The notes beneath the pieces were generated by a model. The model saw nothing but the letters and a program-made list of their open reading frames with translations, was not told the origin of the DNA and made no database searches. The translations under genes were made by a program, and so were the position numbers. Source: an uncultured Phycisphaera sp. (lineage in GTDB: Bacteria; Planctomycetota; Phycisphaerae; Phycisphaerales; SM1A02). Taken from it: a stretch of 21,079 nucleotides of DNA. Within the stretch, counting starts at the first letter, position 1. Each line of letters starts with the position of its first letter. The DNA lies in NCBI GenBank assembly GCA_937911845.1, contig CALDQF010000264.1, forward strand, positions 1 to 21,079, in the 5' to 3' direction. Of this stretch, positions 7,057 through 14,438 are shown piece after piece.

Positions 7057-8133
7057 TCAAGCGGTCAGCTCAACCCCAGTTCGGCCCTTCCGCACCACAC
7101 CAATCTTCCGAACCGTCTCGCCGGCTGCTTCCAATTTTGCCGTCACACCTTCGGCAAACGTGGGGCGAACGATGACGCAGTAGCCAATTCCCATATTGAA
7201 GACTTTCCACATTTCAGCCTCAGAAATTCGACCGGCCCGCTGCAGAACGCGGAACAAGGCCGGGACCTCACACGCTGATTTGGAGACCATTGCCCGGCAG
7301 CCCTTGGGCAAAGCGCGAACCAGATTTCCGGGGATCCCTCCGCCCGTGATGTGGGCCATTCCGCTGACTGGTCGTTTCACTTTGTACGCGCGAAGCATCG
7401 ACATAATGGACCGAACATAAATCCGAGTGGGCTCCAAAAGCTGTTCGCCAAAGGTTTGCCCCTGACCGTCCGACCGAGGATGCTCTGCCTGCAAGTCAAT
7501 CTTGGCTTTCTCCACGATCTTTCGGACCAAGGTGTATCCGTTGGAATGGATCCCGCTGGAAGTCAAACCAAGGATGACATCACCGGGGCGGACACGTTCG
7601 GCGTCAACCACTCGGGAGAGTTCAGCGACGCCAACCGCAAAGCCAGCAATGTCGTAGTCGCCCTTGCGGTAAATGTCGGGCATTTCGGCACATTCACCAC
7701 CCAACAACGCGCAGTTGGCGAGCCGGCACCCCTCGGCGACCCCAGCCACCAACTCGGCGGTGCGTTCGGGGTCTTGTCGATGCAGGCCCAAGTAGTCCAA
7801 GAAGAACAGAGGCTCCGCGCCTTGGCAGATCATGTCATTCACGTTCATCGCCACACAATCAATGCCGACCGTGTGGTGCACCCCCAAGTCAATGGCCAAA
7901 CGCACCTTCGTGCCGACCCCATCGGTACACGCCACCAAGACGGGGTCACGGTAGTTGCGCCGAAACAATCTCTCGTTGAAGTCCAGGCGGAACATGCCCG
8001 CAAAAGCACCGTATGCACCGATGACCCGTGGGCCGTGGGTGGCCCGAACCGACTTGGCAAACCGCTCGACGGCGGCATCGCCAGCCTCGATATCCACCCC
8101 AGCGTCGGCATATGTCAATCCACGAGAAGCCAT
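7057..8133 (-). CDS. purM: Phosphoribosylformylglycinamidine cyclo-ligase (AIR synthetase)
   Basis: This 358-residue enzyme carries out the fifth step of de novo purine synthesis, the ATP-dependent closure of FGAM to aminoimidazole ribonucleotide. Recognisable family segments are TYADAGVDIEAG at the N-terminus, CTDGVGTKVRLA, the MNVNDMICQGAEPLFFLDY segment, GGECAEMPDIY, SSGIHSNGYTLVRK, HITGGGIPGNL and FNMGIGYCVIV. The start at 8133 begins MASRGLTYADAGVD, as expected; an open frame continues 24 codons upstream but has no family similarity and would run through the promoter region. The gene is convergent with arfB and divergent from the tricorn protease gene, with 94 bases between the two starts. 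A TAGAAT hexamer lies eight bases before the ATG and there is no Shine-Dalgarno sequence, suggesting a near-leaderless message. Confidence 0.95.
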   Translation of the reverse strand: MASRGLTYADAGVDIEAGDAAVERFAKSVRATHGPRVIGAYGAFAGMFRLDFNERLFRRNYRDPVLVACTDGVGTKVRLAIDLGVHHTVGIDCVAMNVNDMICQGAEPLFFLDYLGLHRQDPERTAELVAGVAEGCRLANCALLGGECAEMPDIYRKGDYDIAGFAVGVAELSRVVDAERVRPGDVILGLTSSGIHSNGYTLVRKIVEKAKIDLQAEHPRSDGQGQTFGEQLLEPTRIYVRSIMSMLRAYKVKRPVSGMAHITGGGIPGNLVRALPKGCRAMVSKSACEVPALFRVLQRAGRISEAEMWKVFNMGIGYCVIVRPTFAEGVTAKLEAAGETVRKIGVVRKGRTGVELTA

Positions 8134-8141
8134 GAGGCTAA

Positions 8142-8147
8142 ATTCTA
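8142..8147 (-). promoter_or_regulatory. Probable -10 element of purM
   Basis: On the minus strand TAGAAT (five of six to TATAAT) ends eight bases before the purM ATG. Transcription would begin about two bases before the start codon. No Shine-Dalgarno sequence is present. Confidence 0.5.
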
Positions 8148-8215
8148 CCGCGAGGGCCCCACTCGGAACGGAGTGAACTTTGAGTTCAAGGCCGCGAAAC
8201 GCCAAGCTCCGCGTC

Positions 8216-8221
8216 TACATT
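8216..8221 (+). promoter_or_regulatory. Probable -10 element of the tricorn-type protease gene
   Basis: TACATT lies at -12 to -7 from the ATG at 8228, the exact leaderless register also seen at 788-793. The six bases between it and the ATG (GATGGC) are identical to those before the hydrolase start at 20511. It supports 8228 as the start rather than the in-frame TTG at 8180. Confidence 0.45.
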
Positions 8222-8227
8222 GATGGC

Positions 8228-11200
8228 ATGTCCATTTCCCTTTTGGTGTCCACCCTCGCATTTGGTCAAGATCCGGCCCACGCCGGCCTGCTGGCTTGGC
8301 CTGATTTCTCCGAAACCAAGATCGCCTTCGCCCATGCCGGTGGCATTTGGTCGGCACCCCGAGCAGGTGGTGCGGCCACACCATTGGTACAAGCCGGTGG
8401 AGGGGCCAACCGACCTCGATTTTCTCCTGACGGTCAGATGCTCGCGTTCGAGGCTGACTTTGGGGACGGTCCCGATCTCTGGACCATGCCATCCAGCGGA
8501 GGTATACCCATCCGCCTCACGGATCACCCCACCCGCGAAACCTTGTGCGGATGGACTCCAGAAGGTGATGTGCTGTTTTTTGCCCGTGGCATCAAAGGAC
8601 ACCCCAAGGGCTCCCAAGTTTTCACGGTCCGTCCAGAAGGCGGACCCTTGCAACAATTTCCGGTCCCGTATGGCACCTGGGCCGACATCAACATCTCGGG
8701 CCAGCTTATTTACACCCCATGGACCCGAGATCACCGAAGCTGGAAACGCTACCGAGGCGGGATGGCCACCGACCTCTGGATGAGCGATGGTGCATCGGCC
8801 TCCCGCCTGACCACATTCAGCGGCACCGACACCGCGCCCATGTGGCACAGCGGCAAGGTGCACTTTCTCTCGGACAACACCTCCAACCATCGGCTTGGCC
8901 TGTTTCGCTTGGACGGCGAAGAACAAACGCTTCGGTATGCCTCTGACTTGTATGACCTTCGAGAACCTTCCGCCGGTCCGGGGGGCATCATCTTTCGCGA
9001 AGGTTCAGACCTCAAAATTCTGAATGACAACGACGACATAGAAACCATCGAGATCGCATTGACTGGTGCACGACCAGGACTCGCCCCACGGCGGATCGAT
9101 GCCACCCCTTACTTGGTTCAAGTTCGGCCGGGACCCACCGGACGGGAAGTCGTGGCTGAGGCATACGGCGATGTGTTCACTGTTCCACTAGGTGATGGTG
9201 CTCCCCGCAACTTGACCAACACCAGCCATGCGGCCGAACGCAGTGGAGCTTGGAGTCCCAACGGCGCCTGGATCGCCCACGCCAGCGATCAAAGTGGCGA
9301 ATACGAATTGGAATTGATTCGACCTGATGGTTCGGAAAGTCGACGGCTCAGTCAAGGCTCGTTTGGATGGTGGACCGAAATCTGGTGGCATCCAGAGAGC
9401 ACCCATCTGGCCGCGGCCAACCATAGGGGTGAGTTGATTCTGTTTGACATCGAAAATGGAACTTCAACTCTTCTGGCCACCGATGCGCAAGCCAACACGC
9501 CCGAGGTGGCCTTCTCACCCAACGGTCAACACTTGGCTTGGTCGTGTTTTCAGCCCAATCGACTTCGCCGTGCGATCGCGTTCCATAATCTTGCCACAGG
9601 CGTGACCCAGCCCTTGACCTTCGGCGACAGAGATGAGCATGCGCCCTGCTTTGTGGATGAAGGATGGCAACTCGCGTTCGTGGCCAGTCAAGCTTTTGCC
9701 CCGGTCTACGCCGGCGGAATCGCCGACAGCACTTGGATCTATCCCGATCGGGAAGTCCTCATGTTGACCACACTCACATCAGACCACTCCCCTCTGACCG
9801 CGCCCGAGATTGATCGAGAATCTTGGGAGGCTGATGCGGGAGAACTTGACCCAACGGGCATCTGGGAGGGCACCCTCACCGGAATGCTCGGAGCGGGATT
9901 GTCCGAGGATGAAGGAGCGCTGGAGCTGCAGCTTTGGCGTGATGAAAATGGCACCCTCACCGGAACCATGCGCAACCCAATGCAAACCGTGGCATTGCCA
10001 CGCGTGGAGTTCGACCCAACCACCGGTCAGATGCGAACTTCTTATGCCTTCCGTGACATCGAAATTGTCGTGCAGGGACAGTTGGCCGACGGGCAACTGT
10101 CGGGCGATTGGGAAGTCACTGGCATGGGAATCGGCGGTCAATGGTCCACGATCGAAGAAGAACAAACGGAACCCGCCAGCGAACAGCATCCCGCCGCCGG
10201 GGTCTGGAACCTCACCCTCCAAGGGTTGATCGCCATGGGCTTTCCCACCGATGAAGCACCCGTTGCGCTCGAAGTGACCTCGGATGGTTCCACCTTGGAA
10301 GCAACGTTCAGAGCCATGGGCCGAGACGCTCGGGTCGACGATCTGCGCTACGAAGACGGGGTTCTCGAAGGCACCGTGGTGGCCACCGGCATGGAAATCC
10401 AACTGGAAGCCAACCTCTTTGGAGACGAAGCTGAAGGGGTCTGGATCATTCCTGAGGTGGCCAAAGGCGAGTTCTTTGGCAGCCGACCGCCGCAGTCCAA
10501 GGACGATGCCGCTCAGTCGGAAACCATGGGAATTGATGAGTCAGCGGACACCCCCGATGAGATGGTGGTGGATCTTGAAGGTGCACTTCGCCGCGCTCGG
10601 TACCTCAATGTGCCGGCGGGAAACATCAGCATGCTCGTCGAAGCTGGGGACCACATCCACTTGGTGTGGTCAACGGCGGTCGATCCCGAACAACCACCAT
10701 TGCACGTCACGATCGATCCGTTCGACATGAATGCGGAGGCAAATTTTCACGGTCCGGCATTGCTTCTCGATCCCTTGGCGGATGGATCTGGCTTGCTGCG
10801 CACGACCCTTGAAGGATGGGATCTTTTCGATGCCATGGGCATGCAAGCTGAACCTGTCTTTGTGGAGGGGTTGTTCTTGGATCTTGAACCTCGCGAGGCA
10901 TGGCGACAGATGGTGATCGACGCCTGGCGTTTGTTCCGCGACACGTTCTATGTGGAAAACATGCACGCCGTGGACTGGGATGCCGCCCTTGATGAAGCAC
11001 TGATCATGTTGGAAGACTGCGGCGATCGTGAAGATGTTGCCCGGGTGATTCGGGAAATGATCGCCGAACTGAATGTGGGGCACGCCTATTACCTGTCGGG
11101 CGGTTGGAGCATGTTCGGCGGCGGAGAACAAGAGCCAGATCGCGACGCGGTGGGCTTCCTTGGTGTCGACTGGGTCTATAAGAATGAGTACTGGACCGTT

Positions 11201-12124
11201 GAAAAAGTGGTGCAGCCCGAACCTGGTTTCCGGGCACAGCACCACCCCCTTGAGGATGCAGAAGCCAGAGTCCAAGCGGGCGACCGGCTTCTTGCAGTAG
11301 ACGGTCGACCGCTCAGCGCAGACCGAAGTCCTTGGGCCGCCTTGGTGGGCACCGTTGACCTTGGCGTTGAGGTCACTTTTGAACGCGAGGGTAATACTTT
11401 TGACATCTTGGTCACCCCCATCGAGAGCGAATCTGAACTCAGACACGACGCCTGGATCGACGCCAACCGAAGGACGGTGCACGAAGCGAGCAACGGGCGA
11501 GTGGGCTACATCTATGTTCGAAACACTGGGATCGAGGGGCAAACCGACTTGGTATCTCAGTTCTTTGCCGAAATGCACCGCGAAGCATTGATCATCGACG
11601 AGCGATGGAACGGCGGTGGGCAAATTCCAACCCGATTCATTGAGCTGCTGAACCGCCAACCTGTGTCTTGGTGGGCGCGCCGACATGGCGACGACTGGCG
11701 ATCACCCTCCGATGGTCACTTCGGCCCCAAATGCATGTTGATCAATGGACTGGCCGGCTCCGGCGGTGACATGTTCCCTTGGCTGTTCCGACGGGCGGGT
11801 CTAGGCCCCCTTATTGGGACCCGGACCTGGGGAGGACTGGTTGGGATTACTGGAGGACCAGCCTTGCTGGATGGTGCCGCGGTGGCGGTGCCCACATTCG
11901 GCATCTACGAAGCCGATGGCACGTGGGCGGTGGAAGGCCATGGGGTCGCTCCAGACATCGAAGTGATCGACGATCCGGTCGCCCTTTGGAACGGGCAAGA
12001 CCTCCAACTCGAAGCTGGGATCAATGCCATGTTGGAAGCACTGCGAACAAACCCACCGCAAAATCCACCCCGACCCACCGCTCCAGATCGATCCGGAAGC
12101 GGTGCCGCTCCTGAAGACCAATAA
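8228..12124 (+). CDS. Tricorn-type S41 serine protease with inserted double beta-domain
   Basis: This 1298-residue protein is a homologue of archaeal tricorn protease, which degrades peptides. The order is: a short hydrophobic N-terminus (residues 3-14, likely export signal); beta-propeller repeats with SPDG/SPNG blades (about 20-535); two related ~97-residue beta-rich units (544-642 and 658-753); return to propeller sequence with LNVPAGNIS (about 780-880); helical C1 segment (889-965); PDZ domain (about 975-1065); and the S41 core to about 1270, followed by a Pro-rich tail. Catalytic residues align with tricorn: His952 in VGHAYY, Ser1178 in LAGSGGDM, Glu1236 in AVEGHG. The Ser-to-Glu distance is 58 residues, the same as archaeal tricorn Ser965-Glu1023. 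The auxiliary Ser745 position is Gly951 here. WNGGG and RTWGG are typical S41/tricorn segments. The gene is convergent with the next one, nine bases apart. The TTG at 8180 is an alternative start giving a longer, more basic N-terminus. Confidence 0.9.
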   Translation: MSISLLVSTLAFGQDPAHAGLLAWPDFSETKIAFAHAGGIWSAPRAGGAATPLVQAGGGANRPRFSPDGQMLAFEADFGDGPDLWTMPSSGGIPIRLTDHPTRETLCGWTPEGDVLFFARGIKGHPKGSQVFTVRPEGGPLQQFPVPYGTWADINISGQLIYTPWTRDHRSWKRYRGGMATDLWMSDGASASRLTTFSGTDTAPMWHSGKVHFLSDNTSNHRLGLFRLDGEEQTLRYASDLYDLREPSAGPGGIIFREGSDLKILNDNDDIETIEIALTGARPGLAPRRIDATPYLVQVRPGPTGREVVAEAYGDVFTVPLGDGAPRNLTNTSHAAERSGAWSPNGAWIAHASDQSGEYELELIRPDGSESRRLSQGSFGWWTEIWWHPESTHLAAANHRGELILFDIENGTSTLLATDAQANTPEVAFSPNGQHLAWSCFQPNRLRRAIAFHNLATGVTQPLTFGDRDEHAPCFVDEGWQLAFVASQAFAPVYAGGIADSTWIYPDREVLMLTTLTSDHSPLTAPEIDRESWEADAGELDPTGIWEGTLTGMLGAGLSEDEGALELQLWRDENGTLTGTMRNPMQTVALPRVEFDPTTGQMRTSYAFRDIEIVVQGQLADGQLSGDWEVTGMGIGGQWSTIEEEQTEPASEQHPAAGVWNLTLQGLIAMGFPTDEAPVALEVTSDGSTLEATFRAMGRDARVDDLRYEDGVLEGTVVATGMEIQLEANLFGDEAEGVWIIPEVAKGEFFGSRPPQSKDDAAQSETMGIDESADTPDEMVVDLEGALRRARYLNVPAGNISMLVEAGDHIHLVWSTAVDPEQPPLHVTIDPFDMNAEANFHGPALLLDPLADGSGLLRTTLEGWDLFDAMGMQAEPVFVEGLFLDLEPREAWRQMVIDAWRLFRDTFYVENMHAVDWDAALDEALIMLEDCGDREDVARVIREMIAELNVGHAYYLSGGWSMFGGGEQEPDRDAVGFLGVDWVYKNEYWTVEKVVQPEPGFRAQHHPLEDAEARVQAGDRLLAVDGRPLSADRSPWAALVGTVDLGVEVTFEREGNTFDILVTPIESESELRHDAWIDANRRTVHEASNGRVGYIYVRNTGIEGQTDLVSQFFAEMHREALIIDERWNGGGQIPTRFIELLNRQPVSWWARRHGDDWRSPSDGHFGPKCMLINGLAGSGGDMFPWLFRRAGLGPLIGTRTWGGLVGITGGPALLDGAAVAVPTFGIYEADGTWAVEGHGVAPDIEVIDDPVALWNGQDLQLEAGINAMLEALRTNPPQNPPRPTAPDRSGSGAAPEDQ
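9857..10486 (+). repeat. Two tandem beta-rich repeat units inside the tricorn-type gene
   Basis: Unit 1 (9857-10153, residues 544-642) and unit 2 (10199-10486, residues 658-753) share the pattern G-I/V-W-x2-TL-x-G-x4-G-x3-DE near the start, TL-x2-T-x-R-x-M in the middle, and M/D-x-EI ... G-x-W ... G-W/F at the end. They are separated by a ~15-residue acidic linker. The pattern suggests a small antiparallel beta-barrel or lipocalin-like fold, duplicated in tandem. Archaeal tricorn has only a linker at this point of its second propeller. The fold assignment is inference. Confidence 0.65.
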
Positions 12125-12133
12125 GAGGCTCGG

Positions 12134-12868
12134 TTACTCGTCCGCTTCCAAACGCTCAAAGAGGAAGTCGACCATGGAACGGAATGATCGCGCGTCAGCG
12201 GTGGCGTCGTAGACCGTCCCGAAGGAAAGATCGTTGGCCGCAGGATTGGTGAAGGCGTGCATGGCATTGCCGTATCCATGCAACTGCCACTCGGCACCGA
12301 TCTTGGTCATCTCCGCCCCGAACTCCACCACCGATTCTGGTGTGGCCATGGGGTCGTCCCAGCCGTGGCAGGCCAAAACCGAGGCCACCGGATTCGCATC
12401 GAATTCGTGACCAGCAAGCAACCCGTGAAAAGAAACCACCGCACGCAAATCAGCCCCCGAACGAGCCAAGTCCAACACGCATAAACCACCAAAGCAGTAC
12501 CCGATGGCCGCACATCGGGAGGCATCGACAAGTTCATGGCTTTGGAGCGCCGCGACCGAAGCATGCAAACGGTCCTTCAACACCCCTCCGCGATCTTCCA
12601 TAAGCGGGGTCATTAATGCTGCAGCCTCGTCGTTGTCATTGGCCCGTTGGCCTCCGTACACATCTGCCACCAGAACCGCAAAGCCCATCTCGGCCAATTC
12701 TTCAGCACGTTCACGTTCAAAAGAGCCAGGACCTTTCCAGGCGTGGCATACCACCACTCCGGGATAAGGCGGCGCGAGTTCTTCTTCACCTTCTCGAACT
12801 TCGGGCAAAGCCAGCAGTCCACGGGCGGTGGTCCCTGCACACTCGTATTCAAAATCGTGGGTACTCAT
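12134..12868 (-). CDS. Dienelactone hydrolase family alpha/beta-hydrolase
   Basis: The 244-residue product has the alpha/beta-hydrolase layout of the dienelactone hydrolase family: PGVVVCHAWKG near the N-terminus, VLVADVYGGQ, the nucleophile elbow GYCFGG with Cys125 as nucleophile (Cys rather than Ser is the family mark), Asp182 in GWDDPMAT, and His204 in AMHAFTNP. The family hydrolyses cyclic esters and related substrates; the real substrate here is unknown and a role in chlorocatechol breakdown should not be assumed. The start at 12868 (MSTHDFEYEC) is chosen because family similarity begins there; the open frame extends 49 codons further but overlaps the tRNA-dihydrouridine synthase gene. 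Its stop is nine bases from the stop of the tricorn-type gene. It may be read both from its own TAGGAT and from the upstream dus gene. Confidence 0.9.
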   Translation of the reverse strand: MSTHDFEYECAGTTARGLLALPEVREGEEELAPPYPGVVVCHAWKGPGSFERERAEELAEMGFAVLVADVYGGQRANDNDEAAALMTPLMEDRGGVLKDRLHASVAALQSHELVDASRCAAIGYCFGGLCVLDLARSGADLRAVVSFHGLLAGHEFDANPVASVLACHGWDDPMATPESVVEFGAEMTKIGAEWQLHGYGNAMHAFTNPAANDLSFGTVYDATADARSFRSMVDFLFERLEADE

Positions 12869-12875
12869 GGCCTTG

Positions 12876-12881
12876 ATCCTA
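12876..12881 (-). promoter_or_regulatory. Possible -10 element of the dienelactone hydrolase-family gene
   Basis: On the minus strand TAGGAT ends seven bases before the ATG at 12868. Its first three bases are the TAG stop codon of the upstream tRNA-dihydrouridine synthase gene. It could set a start within one base of the ATG. The AGGA inside it could alternatively act as a weak ribosome site, so its role is ambiguous. Confidence 0.35.
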
Positions 12882-14021
12882 TGTGGGAATGATGCTTTGA
12901 TCCGTGGGATAGTGAGCTTCCAATACCCGGTGCCACGCCGCCCGTGAGTCGCAAGCAATGAAATCGGCTTTGACCCGATGGCCTTCTGGGTGGTGCTTGG
13001 CAAACCGGATACCAAACTTCCGCATCATTTTGGAAGCCGCACGTTCGCCATGCAACTTGGTGGAAAGTCGAAGGTGTTCCAACAACACGTCGCGCTGCTC
13101 GGCCAAGGTGGGTTCCGCGGGCGCTTGTCCTGCCATCATTTGCCGGCACTGACGGAAGATCCAAGGGTTGCCAATGCAGCCTCGAGCCACCGAGACTCCA
13201 GTCACTCCCGTGACATCAAGCATCGCAAACACATCTTCTGCGGTCCAGATGTCACCGGAACCAAAGAACAACCGGTCCGGATGCTTGGCTCGCAGTTCGG
13301 TGAGGAATGACCATCGACCGGGGCCTTTGTAACGCTGTTCGACCGTGCGGCAGTGCACAGTCGCCCATGCGGCCCCCATGTCGTAGATGGCATCAAAGAC
13401 CTTGTGGAAAGCTGCGGTCATATCTTCGGTGTCGTCCCAAGCACGACGCAGCTTGACGGTGATGGGCACTTCGTCGGGAACAACCTGACGTACCGCTTTG
13501 AACACCGCAATGGCTTCCTTGGGGTGCGCTAAAAAATGACCTCCACGGTTGCGCCGCTTCACCTTTTTCACCGGGCAAGCGAAGTTCAGGTCGACCACCT
13601 CGTACCCAAAATCGAGCAGGATTTCTGCGCCTCGTGCCATCTCGGCTGGCTGGGTCCCCATCAACTGCCCAGCAATGGGATGATCCTCCAACCCAGCGGC
13701 ACGGTTTTCTTCCAAATCACCGGTACCACATTGCTCCGCCAAAAGATCCGGATCTTCTCGAGTGCGTCCTTTGCCCCCAGAAATCAACGTGCGGTCCAGC
13801 AAAGCTTCTGTGACACAGAAAGGACAACCATGGCGGCGGGCCATCAAACGCATCGGGGCATCAGAGTACCCCGCCAAACCTGCCTGAAAAAATGGCGCGT
13901 CAAAGCCCGGGACCAAGGCCGGCACCCGCGGATCGATGGTGGTTTCTCGGGCAATGTCAGCCAAAGGCCTCGACAACGTCCGGTCGGGCAATGGACCATC
14001 AGGCTCGTCAACAGTCGTCAT
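12879..14021 (-). CDS. dus: tRNA-dihydrouridine synthase
   Basis: This 380-residue flavoenzyme reduces specific uridines of tRNA to dihydrouridine. It has a TIM-barrel with the family's catalytic cysteine Cys149 in LNFACPVKKV, the following basic RRNRGG stretch, the N-terminal FFQAGLAGYSDAPMR (normally LAPMAGVTD-like), QLMGTQP, ITVKLRRAWDD, TVHCRT, and the FMN-phosphate region FFGSGDIWT ... VARGCIGNPWIF. The helical C-terminal domain with KMMRKFGIRFAKH follows. The nearest bacterial type appears to be DusB. The N-terminus has about 50 extra residues before the barrel. ATG at 14021 is chosen over the in-frame ATG at 14033. The gene diverges from a lipoprotein gene whose start is only 27 bases away. 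Confidence 0.92.
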   Translation of the reverse strand: MTTVDEPDGPLPDRTLSRPLADIARETTIDPRVPALVPGFDAPFFQAGLAGYSDAPMRLMARRHGCPFCVTEALLDRTLISGGKGRTREDPDLLAEQCGTGDLEENRAAGLEDHPIAGQLMGTQPAEMARGAEILLDFGYEVVDLNFACPVKKVKRRNRGGHFLAHPKEAIAVFKAVRQVVPDEVPITVKLRRAWDDTEDMTAAFHKVFDAIYDMGAAWATVHCRTVEQRYKGPGRWSFLTELRAKHPDRLFFGSGDIWTAEDVFAMLDVTGVTGVSVARGCIGNPWIFRQCRQMMAGQAPAEPTLAEQRDVLLEHLRLSTKLHGERAASKMMRKFGIRFAKHHPEGHRVKADFIACDSRAAWHRVLEAHYPTDQSIIPT

Positions 14022-14031
14022 CTGACCCACC

Positions 14032-14037
14032 ATGCTA
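14032..14037 (-). promoter_or_regulatory. Probable -10 element of dus (shared divergent element)
   Basis: On the minus strand TAGCAT would start transcription about four bases before the ATG at 14021. Its TA step (14036-14037) is the same TA that begins the plus-strand TACGCT of the divergent lipoprotein gene, so one symmetric core could serve both directions. Confidence 0.4.
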
Positions 14038-14041
14038 CGCT
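14036..14041 (+). promoter_or_regulatory. Probable -10 element of the lipoprotein gene (shared divergent element)
   Basis: TACGCT ends seven bases before the GTG at 14049, placing the start within one base of the GTG. It overlaps the minus-strand TAGCAT and shares its TA step. No Shine-Dalgarno sequence precedes the gene. Confidence 0.4.
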
Positions 14042-14048
14042 CGGACTC

Positions 14049-14438
14049 GTGCGCATCACCATGTTGTTCTCATTGTTGCTCCTCGGCTGCCAGAGCCCAA
14101 GGATGGTTCCTGCGTTTGCCACCCGAGCTTTCCCGGACCTCCCAAAGGTCTCCAGCAACAGCACCATCACCATTGCTTCGGCCGACCTCATCGTCGAGAG
14201 CGACCGTGATCTGCCGCAAGGTGCTTCGGTGTGGTTGAACGAGCGGTTTGTCCTCGAGGCAGGGCCTCTTCAAGCCAACCAACCCAAACGTCTGAACCTG
14301 CGTGAGTTTCGGGATCAGTTCGGTGAACGCCCGGTGCCAGATGATTTTTGGCGTTCAGATCGCATCACCCCTTTGGTCAGCGGGCTCCTGGAATCTGACG
14401 GCACCCTTTGGCGGGCCGTCATCTCAGTCCGTGATTGA
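14049..14438 (+). CDS. Small predicted lipoprotein, function unknown
   Basis: The 129-residue product starts at GTG 14049 with MRITMLFSLLLLGCQSP: an Arg, a hydrophobic core and the lipobox LLGC, so Cys14 should be lipid-modified and the protein anchored to a membrane. The remainder is soluble, with alternating hydrophobic residues that suggest beta strands (STITIASADLIVE), a LNLREFRDQFGE helix and an ending LWRAVISVRD. I recognise no family. The GTG start is preferred to the ATG at 14061 because it adds the basic residue expected before the hydrophobic core and lies in register with TACGCT. Upstream in-frame codons run through dus on the other strand and are not coding. Its last 15 bases overlap the end of folA on the opposite strand. 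Confidence 0.7.
   Translation: MRITMLFSLLLLGCQSPRMVPAFATRAFPDLPKVSSNSTITIASADLIVESDRDLPQGASVWLNERFVLEAGPLQANQPKRLNLREFRDQFGERPVPDDFWRSDRITPLVSGLLESDGTLWRAVISVRD

Noticed and set aside
7351..8223. Plus-strand open frame of about 290 codons opposite purM
   Set aside because: purM on the other strand has all family motifs. The antisense product shows no recognisable domain.
8180..8227. TTG at 8180 as start of the tricorn-type protein
   Set aside because: It would give a more basic N-terminus, which is attractive for export, but TTG is rare, there is no ribosome site, and the ATG at 8228 sits in exact register with TACATT. Kept only as an alternative.
10670..11686. Minus-strand open frame of about 338 codons inside the tricorn-type gene
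   Set aside because: The plus-strand protein matches tricorn C1, PDZ and S41 segments continuously across this stretch; the antisense frame is a shadow.
12869..13015. 49-codon upstream extension of the dienelactone hydrolase-family gene
   Set aside because: It overlaps dus in another frame and lacks family similarity, which begins at MSTHDFEYEC (12868).
13536..14048. Upstream extension of the lipoprotein gene
   Set aside because: The in-frame codons run antisense to dus, while a signal peptide with lipobox starts cleanly at 14049.
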